The notes beneath the pieces are model-generated. The model saw nothing but the letters and a program-made list of their open reading frames with translations. It did not search any database and was not told the DNA's origin. Below, piece after piece: positions 34,309 through 41,977 of a DNA stretch of 64,000 nucleotides. Both the position numbers and the translations under genes were made by a program. This DNA comes from Desulfomicrobium escambiense DSM 10707. GTDB lineage: Bacteria > Desulfobacterota > Desulfovibrionia > Desulfovibrionales > Desulfomicrobiaceae. The stretch's first letter is position 1. The number at the start of each line of letters is the position of its first letter. The stretch covers positions 1 to 64,000 of the forward strand of contig NZ_AUAR01000001.1 in the NCBI RefSeq assembly GCF_000428825.1, read 5' to 3'.

Positions 34309-35940
34309 TCAGCAGGGAAGGGCCTGGGTCCCGCAGACAAGCCAGTCGATGGACCGGCCCGTGCGCAGCCCCGTGTCGATGAGCCAGTCCGGCGGGATGC
34401 GTCCGCTCTTGCGGGCGTTGGAGATGGCTGCGGCCGAGACGTTCAGGAAGGACGCCAGCTCCCGGTCCGTGCGTGCGCCCGAGGCCTGCCGCAGGCGCTC
34501 GATGACCATCGGGGCCGTGCGCAGGCCCACCTGGCCGGAGATGTCCCGCACCACGGCGTACATGCGCGGCTCGCCGTAGAACGTGTCGTTGAACACGAGG
34601 CGGGTCAGAACCGTCGAGTACTCGCCGGCCTGGTTGCGGATGCGGCATTCCAGATGCTGCTCGCGGTGTTCGCGCAGGGCGTTGTGCATGGCCTGGCGGA
34701 CCTTGGGCAGGTCCTCGGCGTGGAGCAGGTCCAGCACGGGGCGCATGTCCAGGGTGTAGGCGTCGAAGGCCTCGGGCCGTCCGAAGATCGACGGGTTCAG
34801 GGTCTGGGCCGAACGGCGCAGGATGCGGCCCTGGTCGTCGGTGACCACGACCACGTCACCCTCGCCGCCGCGCAGCTGCTCCATGAAGGCGTTCTCCTGC
34901 AGGACCTTGGCCGAGATGTCCTGGGCGATGCCCAGCAGCCCGATGACCTCCTGGCGGTCGTCGTCGAAAATGGGCCGGCGGATGACCCGGTACCAGACCC
35001 GCGGGTCCGTCAGGTGGGGCACGGCCGGGTGGAGGAGCTCCTGCTTCTCCTCGAAGACCTTGATGGCCGCCTCGATGGGGAAGCGGGCCTGGCGCGGTTC
35101 CAGGAAATCGTATTCCGTGCGGTCGATGACGTCGTGGCGGGCGCGGCCGTAGGCCTGCAGGTAGGCCTGGTTGGCGGCCACGATGCGCAGGTCCCGGCCG
35201 CAGACCCAGGCCAGGTCGGGCAGGGCGTCGACGATGCGCGTGAACTCGCTGGCCAGCTTGGACGAGAACGGGAAGGGGCGCTCCTGGAAGTAGCCGCTGT
35301 AGGCGCGGATGCGGCCTTCGGCGTCCCGGATGGCCTCGGCGCTGTACCACAGGGTCAGGGGTGAGCCGTCTTTGCGGCGCAGGGTCACGGCGCCGTTTTC
35401 CACTTCGCTGCGTTCGTTGAGCTGGTTGACGATGCGCCGGCGCGAGGCGGCGGTGTAGTAGAACTGCCGCGCCGGGCGGCCGACCAGTTCGTCGCGCGAA
35501 TAGCCGCAGACGCCGCACAGGGCCGGGCTTGCGGCTTGGATGATGCCGCTGGGCAGGACCGTGAAGCCCATCTCCCGGCCCGGCCCCGTGGACCTGAAGG
35601 TTCCCCAGGCCAGGATCGCGATGCCGTCGCTGGTTGGGACGGCCGCGCACTTCCAGTTCACGTGGCGCGTGCCCGCACCGTCGGGCAGGACCACGCGCAG
35701 CCGGAATTCTCGCACCGGCGGGCGGTCGTCGCCAGGGGCCTCACGTTCCCGGCCGCGGACCATGGATCGAAGCTCCTCCGTGATGTTCCCGGGCGCAAGG
35801 GCGCCGAGCGGGGTGTTGCCCATTTCCCGCAGGGTGCTGTTGGCGTAGAGCACGTCGCCGTCCTGATTCATGACCAGGGCCGGGTCCGGCATGCTTTCGA
35901 GACGGGGCGCATAGAACGCGACGAGATCGGAGCTGTTCAT
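34309..35940 (-). CDS. Multi-PAS sensor with C-terminal CI-type helix-turn-helix
   Basis: This 543-aa cytoplasmic protein has about four PAS-like domains: 10-110, 120-235 (with the PAC-like end LRRKDGSPLTLWYSAEAIRD), 245-365 and 370-480. The last 60 residues form a phage CI-repressor-like HTH (RTDRELASFLNVSAAAISNA). There is no kinase or GGDEF module, so it looks like a one-component sensor-regulator. It is divergent from a FadL-type porin, and an inverted repeat lies directly upstream of its start, suggesting it controls itself and the porin. The PAS ligand is unknown. Confidence 0.83.
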   Translation of the reverse strand: MNSSDLVAFYAPRLESMPDPALVMNQDGDVLYANSTLREMGNTPLGALAPGNITEELRSMVRGREREAPGDDRPPVREFRLRVVLPDGAGTRHVNWKCAAVPTSDGIAILAWGTFRSTGPGREMGFTVLPSGIIQAASPALCGVCGYSRDELVGRPARQFYYTAASRRRIVNQLNERSEVENGAVTLRRKDGSPLTLWYSAEAIRDAEGRIRAYSGYFQERPFPFSSKLASEFTRIVDALPDLAWVCGRDLRIVAANQAYLQAYGRARHDVIDRTEYDFLEPRQARFPIEAAIKVFEEKQELLHPAVPHLTDPRVWYRVIRRPIFDDDRQEVIGLLGIAQDISAKVLQENAFMEQLRGGEGDVVVVTDDQGRILRRSAQTLNPSIFGRPEAFDAYTLDMRPVLDLLHAEDLPKVRQAMHNALREHREQHLECRIRNQAGEYSTVLTRLVFNDTFYGEPRMYAVVRDISGQVGLRTAPMVIERLRQASGARTDRELASFLNVSAAAISNARKSGRIPPDWLIDTGLRTGRSIDWLVCGTQALPC

Positions 35941-35971
35941 GGATTCACCGGGAATGAACGGGTTGGGGTGG

Positions 35972-35990
35972 TATTCATGAAATATGAATA
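35972..35990. promoter_or_regulatory. Candidate operator in the PAS-HTH / fadL-like divergent region
   Basis: TATTCAT-GAAAT-ATGAATA is a perfect 7-bp inverted repeat, 32 bases upstream of the regulator start. More ATTCA/TGAAT half sites lie on both sides (35943, 35953, 36005). The spacing suits a dimeric HTH protein. Confidence 0.5.
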
Positions 35991-36009
35991 ATTTTTATGG
36001 TGTGATTCA

Positions 36010-36037
36010 TTGACGTTTTATCTTTGCCTGCTACAGT
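36010..36037 (+). promoter_or_regulatory. Sigma70-type promoter of the FadL-like gene
   Basis: TTGACG (36010-36015) and TACAGT (36032-36037) are separated by 16 bases, about 50 bases before the start codon at 36089. Confidence 0.45.
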
Positions 36038-36088
36038 CCCCGGGCCCTGTCAACTTCGACCGGGAAAATCACAAGAGGGGGAGAAGAG

Positions 36089-37363
36089 ATGCGCAGATGG
36101 ATCGTGGGCTTGGCGTTGGCGCTTTTGCCGTGGCAGGCATGGGCGGCGGGATACGGTATCTACGAATGGAGCGCCAGGGGCAACGCCCTGGGCGGGGCGA
36201 TGGTGGCCAGGGATGCCGACCCTTCGGCCGTGGCCTACAACCCTGCGGCCATCACGGATCTGCCTGGCGATCAGTTCCAACTTGGCTTCACGGCCGTGGC
36301 TCCTTCGGGGACCATGGAAGTCCACGAGGCGGGCCTCGAAAGCATGGATTTCGAGGATCATGTCTGGCCTCTGCCGACCATGTATTACACCAAGCAACTC
36401 TCGGACAACTACTGGTTCGGCATGGGCATGTTCTCGCGCGTGGGCCTGGGCACGGACTACGAAGACCCCGACACCTGGGCCGGACGCTACAGCTGCTCCT
36501 ACGCGGCCATCAAGTCCGTGAGCTTCACGCCCAACCTGGCCATGAAGTTCTCCGACGCCTTCTCCCTGGCCGTGGGCGTGGACATGACCTATCTGGATTT
36601 TGGGTACCACATGACCTCGGACGCAAGTTTAACTCCTACATACAACCCCGCAACGAACTTGACCGATATCAAACAGGAAATCTCGGCTGACGGATGGGGG
36701 TACGGTATGAACCTAGCGGCCCGCTACCGCCCCTATGATTGGCTTGCTTTCGGCATCCTGTGGCGCAGCGAGATCCAGCTCACGGTCGACGGGGAGGCCG
36801 AATTCACGCAGAAGGGCGTCGTTCCTCTCTCTGTGGCGCATCTCAAGGACAGCATCGATGTCTCCGGCACCGAGCCCGTGCCCGAGTCCGTGACCATGGG
36901 CGTCATGGTCAAGCCCATGGATCGTCTGAGCCTGGAGTTCGACGCGGTGTGGACCAACTGGAGCGCCTACAAGGAACTGGTCATCGAGTACGATGAACTC
37001 CTGCCCAGTGGAAAAGACAAAGCCACGGCCCCCAAGAACTGGAGCAACGCCTGGCGCTTCGAATTCGGCGCAGAATACGCCCTGACGGATACCGTGGACC
37101 TGCGCGCCGGCTACGTCTACGACCAGTCCCCGGTCAACGACGACTACGAGGACTTCGCCGTGCCCTGCACCGACCGCCAGATCGTGACCCTGGGCGCGGG
37201 CTGGACCTTCCAGGACGCCTGGACCGTGGACGTGTCCTACGGCTACCTATGGATGAAGGACCGTGATTACGAGCCGCGGGAGCCCAAGGACGGCATCGTG
37301 GATCTGACCCGCGAGGACTCCCACGCCCATATGGCCGGCCTGAGCCTGACCTACAGGTTCTAG
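36089..37363 (+). CDS. Outer membrane FadL/OmpP1/TodX-family transporter
   Basis: This 424-aa protein has a signal peptide (MRRWIVGLALALLPWQAWAA) followed by the FadL hatch region (YGIYEWSARGNALGGAMVAR and the DPSAVAYNPAAI motif). Beta-barrel strands follow, ending in an aromatic residue (GLSLTYRF). Family members take up long-chain fatty acids or other hydrophobic compounds. It is a single-gene unit divergent from the multi-PAS regulator. Confidence 0.92.
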   Translation: MRRWIVGLALALLPWQAWAAGYGIYEWSARGNALGGAMVARDADPSAVAYNPAAITDLPGDQFQLGFTAVAPSGTMEVHEAGLESMDFEDHVWPLPTMYYTKQLSDNYWFGMGMFSRVGLGTDYEDPDTWAGRYSCSYAAIKSVSFTPNLAMKFSDAFSLAVGVDMTYLDFGYHMTSDASLTPTYNPATNLTDIKQEISADGWGYGMNLAARYRPYDWLAFGILWRSEIQLTVDGEAEFTQKGVVPLSVAHLKDSIDVSGTEPVPESVTMGVMVKPMDRLSLEFDAVWTNWSAYKELVIEYDELLPSGKDKATAPKNWSNAWRFEFGAEYALTDTVDLRAGYVYDQSPVNDDYEDFAVPCTDRQIVTLGAGWTFQDAWTVDVSYGYLWMKDRDYEPREPKDGIVDLTREDSHAHMAGLSLTYRF

Positions 37364-37390
37364 CCCCCTTCCCGGCGCAGAGAAAACACG

Positions 37391-37425
37391 AAGGCCGCCG
37401 CTTCCGATGAGGACGCGGCGGCCTT
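37391..37425. terminator. Terminator between FadL-like gene and HDOD gene
   Basis: AAGGCCGCCGC (37391-37401) pairs with GCGGCGGCCTT (37415-37425). It lies between two convergent genes and may serve both. Confidence 0.75.
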
Positions 37426-37445
37426 TCCGTTTCTGCGTTCCGAGA

Positions 37446-38318
37446 TCAGGAAAACATCTGCACGATCCTGCCCATCTGTTCTTTGACGTCCAGGGCGAGC
37501 TTCTGCAGGTCGACGTGGCCGAGATCGAAAACGTTGCCTTGGAGCCAGTAGCCCTCCGGGGCGCTGGGCAGGGCCGCGTAGCCCCATTCCTGGGCGAGGT
37601 GGCGGGCATGGCGCAGCAGGGAGTGGAGCGTGCGCGTGTCCTTGTCCAGGGCCGGGTCGGGCAGGTTGTAGGTTGCGATCACCTCCGGCACGAAGTCCGG
37701 GAACGCCCAGCGTTTGACCAGCTCCGCGCCGAGTTCGAAGTGGTCGAAGCCGTCGAAAAGCTCCCGCTCCCGTTCGTATATCTCGGGCAAGGGACGGGTC
37801 ATGTCCTCGCGGATGAATCTGGCGAAGGCCGTGTACCTGTTGATGATCAGCACGGGGATGCCGATGACGTGCATGAGCCCCAGGGGGTAGATGAGGGTCA
37901 CCATCTCGACGGGCAGGGCCGCGACCTGCGGGCATTCCGGAACGAGCCGCTGCATGGTCAGGGAAACGGCCAGGTTCTGGGCCCAGATGTTCCGCAGGAG
38001 CTTGTTGATGTCGGCGTTGTCCGAGCGGAAGGCGGATTCCAGGACCACGTGGAAGACGATGCGCCGGATCTCCTTCAGGCCCAGCCGGTTGATGGCCACG
38101 CGCAGGTCGATGATCTCCGAGACGCCGCAGAAGAGGGGTGAGTTCGCGCAGGCCAGGACGGAGCCGAAGAGGGCCGGGTCCAGCTCTATGGTGCGGGCGA
38201 TGGCATCCATGTCGGGATCCGCAGCGTTCAAAAGCTTCATGAGTTCCATCCCGACGTTCTTGATGCCGGGGATGTTGAAATCGATCTGTGCGAGTCTTCT
38301 GACCGAATGCGCATGCAT
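37446..38318 (-). CDS. HDOD-domain protein
   Basis: This 290-aa protein consists of an HDOD domain (degenerate HD phosphohydrolase fold). Recognisable parts are MKLLNAADPDMDAIARTIEL, then DPALFGSVLACANSPLF, then INRLGLKEIRRIVFHVVLES. The HD metal residues are not fully conserved, so it is more likely a signalling adaptor than an enzyme. HDOD proteins often act in c-di-GMP or chemotaxis-linked control in deltaproteobacteria. Confidence 0.85.
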   Translation of the reverse strand: MHAHSVRRLAQIDFNIPGIKNVGMELMKLLNAADPDMDAIARTIELDPALFGSVLACANSPLFCGVSEIIDLRVAINRLGLKEIRRIVFHVVLESAFRSDNADINKLLRNIWAQNLAVSLTMQRLVPECPQVAALPVEMVTLIYPLGLMHVIGIPVLIINRYTAFARFIREDMTRPLPEIYERERELFDGFDHFELGAELVKRWAFPDFVPEVIATYNLPDPALDKDTRTLHSLLRHARHLAQEWGYAALPSAPEGYWLQGNVFDLGHVDLQKLALDVKEQMGRIVQMFS

Positions 38319-38558
38319 GGCTGTTTCCGGGGTTCAGGTTGAAGTTTGCCGTATAGCGATACAATTTCAGCGTGCATGCATCAAGCTCCCAGGCAGGCTG
38401 AACATAAAGTTCGACTCCGCCGCGTACCATCGGGCGTCGATAGCGCAAAAATTCATCGAGGCCGCGGCAGGCGGGATGCGGAAACCTTGTGGTTGTTCGT
38501 CGCCCGGCTTTGAAGTAAGGTTGCTGACGCAGCCCGGTTTACCTGTGCAGGAGTGTCC

Positions 38559-39479
38559 ATGATCGTGCGTTTCCTCCTTTTTTTTCTCCTGTCCTGCCTG
38601 TTCGCGTGTTCGGAGGACGAGCCCGTGGTCAAGGTGGACATGTCGAGGGTGGAGAGCGTCGCCCCCCCCGGGACGACGGAAGCCATCACGTACGCCTATC
38701 TGCCCCAGTATTCCCATTCCGTCTCCTTCGAACGTCACCGCAGGCTGCTGGAATATCTGCGCCACAAGACCGGGCTTTCCCTGCGCCAGATATTCCCCAA
38801 TACCTTCGCCGAGCACATCAAGATGGTCGAGAGGGGCGAGATCGACATCTCCTTCACCAATCCCTTCGTCTACATCTCCCTGGCCCGTCTGGGTTCGGAG
38901 GCCTTCGCCCGCATCGTCGAGGCCGACACCGGCGCGGACTTCCAGGGCCAGGTCATCGTGCGGGCGGACAACCCGGCCATCAACCGCCTGGAGGATTGCC
39001 GGGGCAAGAGGCTCATCGCCGTGGACCCCAATTCCGCCGGCGGCTATCTCTACCCCATGGGCCTTTTCTACGACCACGGCATCACCCGCCAGGATTTCCA
39101 CGAAGTCTCCTTCGCCACGGGTTCCGGCGGCCGCCAGGAGGCGGTCGTGCTGGCCGTGTATGCGGGGGCCTACGATGTCGGCACCATCCGCAAGGGAACC
39201 TTGGACGTGGTGCGGGACAAAATCGACCTGGACCAGATACGCGTCCTGGCCGAAAGCCGGCCCTATCCGGGCTGGGTCTATTCCGCGCGCAAGGGGTTCG
39301 ACCCGGTCGCCAGGGACAAGATCGCCAAGGCCATGCTGGGGTTGCAGATCAGCAATCATGATCATGCGAAGATTCTCTCGGCTGCAGGCATGATCGACAT
39401 CATCCCCGCCCGCGATGAGGACTTCCGCCCCATCCGCGACCTGATATCGCGCCTGCATCTGAACGAGAATGCGCAATGA
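38559..39479 (+). CDS. PhnD-like phosphate/phosphonate-type substrate-binding lipoprotein
   Basis: This 306-aa protein of the PhnD/PhnX binding-protein family has a lipoprotein-like signal (FLLFFLLSCLFAC; Cys after a hydrophobic run). Family stretches are YLPQYSHSVSFERHRRLLEY, GEIDISFTNPFVYI and LEDCRGKRLIAVDPNSAGGY. No permease or ATPase follows. Instead its stop overlaps a membrane histidine kinase by four bases (ATGA), so it probably serves as a periplasmic ligand sensor for that kinase rather than for transport. The ATG at 38559 has CAGGAG upstream; an in-frame GTG lies two codons earlier. Confidence 0.87.
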   Translation: MIVRFLLFFLLSCLFACSEDEPVVKVDMSRVESVAPPGTTEAITYAYLPQYSHSVSFERHRRLLEYLRHKTGLSLRQIFPNTFAEHIKMVERGEIDISFTNPFVYISLARLGSEAFARIVEADTGADFQGQVIVRADNPAINRLEDCRGKRLIAVDPNSAGGYLYPMGLFYDHGITRQDFHEVSFATGSGGRQEAVVLAVYAGAYDVGTIRKGTLDVVRDKIDLDQIRVLAESRPYPGWVYSARKGFDPVARDKIAKAMLGLQISNHDHAKILSAAGMIDIIPARDEDFRPIRDLISRLHLNENAQ

Positions 39480-41509
39480 CGGGCCGCATCTCCCGCCTGA
39501 AATTCGAAACCAAGCTGAACCTGGGCATTATAGCCATCGTCCTCGGCATGGCCGTTTTCCTGCTGCCCGTCGTGGCGCGCATGACGTCCTCGGCCCTGGT
39601 GGCGGAGAACAAGCTGCGCGGAGCGGCCCTGGCCGAGAGCCTGGCGGCCAGGGCCGTCAACCCGCTCCTGTCTCAGGATTACCTGACCCTGCGCAACATG
39701 GTCGGGGAGACAGGGGACGTGGTCTACGCCTTCGTCATGAACGCGGACGACCGGGTCGTCACCCATTCCTTCATCAAGGGGTTTCCCGTGGAGCTCATCG
39801 CGGCGAATGTCGTGGCGAGCGGAGAAAAGGTCAGGGTGCAGCTCATCGATACCGGCGAGATTTTCATCTATGACTTCGCCGCGCCCATCCTCGTTTCGGG
39901 CGAGCGCATCGGCACGGTCCGCGTAGGCCTGTCCAAGTCGCGCCTGAGCGCCACCACCAAGCAGTTCATCTCCGCCCTGGCCACCATGTTCGGCGGTGTC
40001 CTGCTGGCCGCCATGGCTCTCGGCAGCGTTTTCGCCCGCACGGTGACGCGGCGGCTGGCGCGCTTGCGCTCCCACGCCGAGGAACTTGTCGGCGGGAGCC
40101 TCGACAATCTTTCCGTCCTGCCCGGCGAGCATTTCTGCTGGGAGATCATGAGCTGCAACGAAAAAAGCTGCCCGGCGCACCACGACCTCGTGCGCAGGTG
40201 CTGGCTGGTGCCCGACACCAAGTGCGCCGGCCATGCCTGCAAGCTCGGCCCCAAGCCCGCCAGCTGCCGGGACTGCCCGGTCTTCCTGCAGTCCGTCGGC
40301 GACGAGATCCAGGACCTGGCCGAGTCCCTCGACTTCATGGCCTTCACCCTGCGCGACCACATCCGCGGGCTGCGGCAGGCCGAGCAGACCCTGACCAACC
40401 AGCAGCGGCTCCTGTCCACGGTGCTGGACATGAATCCGGACCTCATCTCCCTGGTGGACACGCGCATGATCTACCAGACCTGCAACCGGGCCTTCGCCCA
40501 GAGCGTGGGCAGGAGCGTGGAGGAGATACAGGGCCTGAACGACTTCCATCTCTTCCCCGAAGACGAGGCCGAGCGCCGCAACCTCGAAGGCCGCGAGGTG
40601 CTGCTCACGGGCGGCCGCGTGGACCGGCAGGAAAAGGTGGAGGCTCTGGGCGGGGTCAAGTGGTTCCATGTGGTCCAGATCCCGGTGCAGGACGAGTCCG
40701 GCCGCATCGTGGGGCTTTTGCGCATGGACCGGGACGTCACGGACATCAAGGAGTACGAGCAGCAACTGATCCAGGCCCAGAAGATGGAATCCATCGGCAA
40801 GCTGGCCGGGGGCGTGGCCCACGAGATCAACACGCCGTTGGGGATCATCCTCGGCTACGCCCAGCTCCTCAAGGAGGACGCGCCCGTCGACAGCCAGCTC
40901 AGCCAGGACCTGGCCATCATCGAGAAGCAGACCAAGGTCTGCCGCAAGATCGTGGCCGATCTCCTGGGCTTTTCCCGGCAGGGCGAATCCGAGAAGCGCG
41001 AGATGTGCTTCAACAACTCCGTCATGGAGGCCATTTCCCTGGTCCGGCATTCCTTCGCCCTGGATCATGTGGACATCGTGACCCGTCTGGACGACAGCTT
41101 TCCCATCATTTACGGCGATCCCGAGAAGCTCAAGCAGATCTGGATCAATCTGCTGACCAACGCCAAGGACGCCATGCCCGAGTCCGGCGGCGTCATCGTG
41201 GTCAGGACCAAGCTCAAGACGCCCCAGGGCATCGTCACGCTGGAGGTGGCCGACAGCGGGTCGGGCATCGACGAGGCGACGGCCAAGAAGATCTTCGACC
41301 CCTTCTTCACCACCAAGTCCGTGGGCAAGGGGACGGGGCTCGGGCTTTCCGTGTCCTTCGGCATCGTCAAGGACCACATGGGGGACATCCGGGTGGACAG
41401 CCCCCTGCCGGAGGACTTCGACCTGCCGCCGCTGCCGGCCGGGGCGACCAGCGGTCCGGGGACGATTTTTACGGTGGACATCCCTCTGGACCACTGCACC
41501 TTTCCCTGA
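39476..41509 (+). CDS. Membrane sensor histidine kinase with 8-Cys insert and PAS domain
   Basis: Order of parts in 677 aa: membrane helix (17-36), periplasmic sensor domain (37-163), second helix (165-188), short HAMP-like segment, a Cys-rich insert (Cys 221, 227, 232, 242, 250, 255, 264, 267) beginning CWEIMSC, PAS domain (about 310-425), HisKA with H449 in AGGVAHEINTPLG, and HATPase_c with N, G1 and G2 boxes (DSGSGID, GKGTGLGLSVSFG). The Cys insert resembles the two-CW type and could bind metal or an Fe-S cluster just inside the membrane. The partner regulator is the single-domain receiver encoded next. Confidence 0.9.
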   Translation: MTGRISRLKFETKLNLGIIAIVLGMAVFLLPVVARMTSSALVAENKLRGAALAESLAARAVNPLLSQDYLTLRNMVGETGDVVYAFVMNADDRVVTHSFIKGFPVELIAANVVASGEKVRVQLIDTGEIFIYDFAAPILVSGERIGTVRVGLSKSRLSATTKQFISALATMFGGVLLAAMALGSVFARTVTRRLARLRSHAEELVGGSLDNLSVLPGEHFCWEIMSCNEKSCPAHHDLVRRCWLVPDTKCAGHACKLGPKPASCRDCPVFLQSVGDEIQDLAESLDFMAFTLRDHIRGLRQAEQTLTNQQRLLSTVLDMNPDLISLVDTRMIYQTCNRAFAQSVGRSVEEIQGLNDFHLFPEDEAERRNLEGREVLLTGGRVDRQEKVEALGGVKWFHVVQIPVQDESGRIVGLLRMDRDVTDIKEYEQQLIQAQKMESIGKLAGGVAHEINTPLGIILGYAQLLKEDAPVDSQLSQDLAIIEKQTKVCRKIVADLLGFSRQGESEKREMCFNNSVMEAISLVRHSFALDHVDIVTRLDDSFPIIYGDPEKLKQIWINLLTNAKDAMPESGGVIVVRTKLKTPQGIVTLEVADSGSGIDEATAKKIFDPFFTTKSVGKGTGLGLSVSFGIVKDHMGDIRVDSPLPEDFDLPPLPAGATSGPGTIFTVDIPLDHCTFP

Positions 41510-41590
41510 GTGCCTGGTTCTCACGACTGAACGAATCGAACCCGCGCGGTCCGCACCCATCCGGGCCGCGTCTGGAACAAGGAGAAACGC

Positions 41591-41962
41591 ATGGCTTCGA
41601 TCATAGTCCTGGATGACGTTTCCGATGCGGGAGTGCTGGTGAAGAGGATTCTGGAACGCCAGGGTCATCAGGTCACGGCCTTCACCGAAGAGGAGGATGC
41701 CATCCGGCACGTGGCCAAGGGCGGGACCACCTTGGCCATCCTCGACATCAAGCTGAAGAAGATGACGGGCGTGGAGGTCCTGGCCGAGCTGAAGAAGCAC
41801 GATCCCGGCATCCGGGTCATCATGCTGACGGGGTACCCCACGCTGGAAACGGCGCGCGAATCCCTCAAGCTCGGAGCCAGCGAATATTGCGTCAAGCCCA
41901 TCGACAAAGAGGAGCTGGAGTCCAAGGTAGCTGAAGTCCTGAAAAGCGGGCCCCAGGGCTGA
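41591..41962 (+). CDS. Single-domain response regulator
   Basis: This 123-aa receiver domain has the acidic pair in VLDD, the phospho-acceptor Asp in LAILDIKL, the switch Thr in VIMLTGYP and the Lys in YCVKPID. It has no output domain, so it must act by protein contact, probably with a product of the same operon such as the PEP-synthase-like protein or the CheX-like phosphatase. AAGGAG lies upstream of the ATG. Confidence 0.93.
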   Translation: MASIIVLDDVSDAGVLVKRILERQGHQVTAFTEEEDAIRHVAKGGTTLAILDIKLKKMTGVEVLAELKKHDPGIRVIMLTGYPTLETARESLKLGASEYCVKPIDKEELESKVAEVLKSGPQG

Positions 41963-41977
41963 GGCGGGAGGGGCTGC

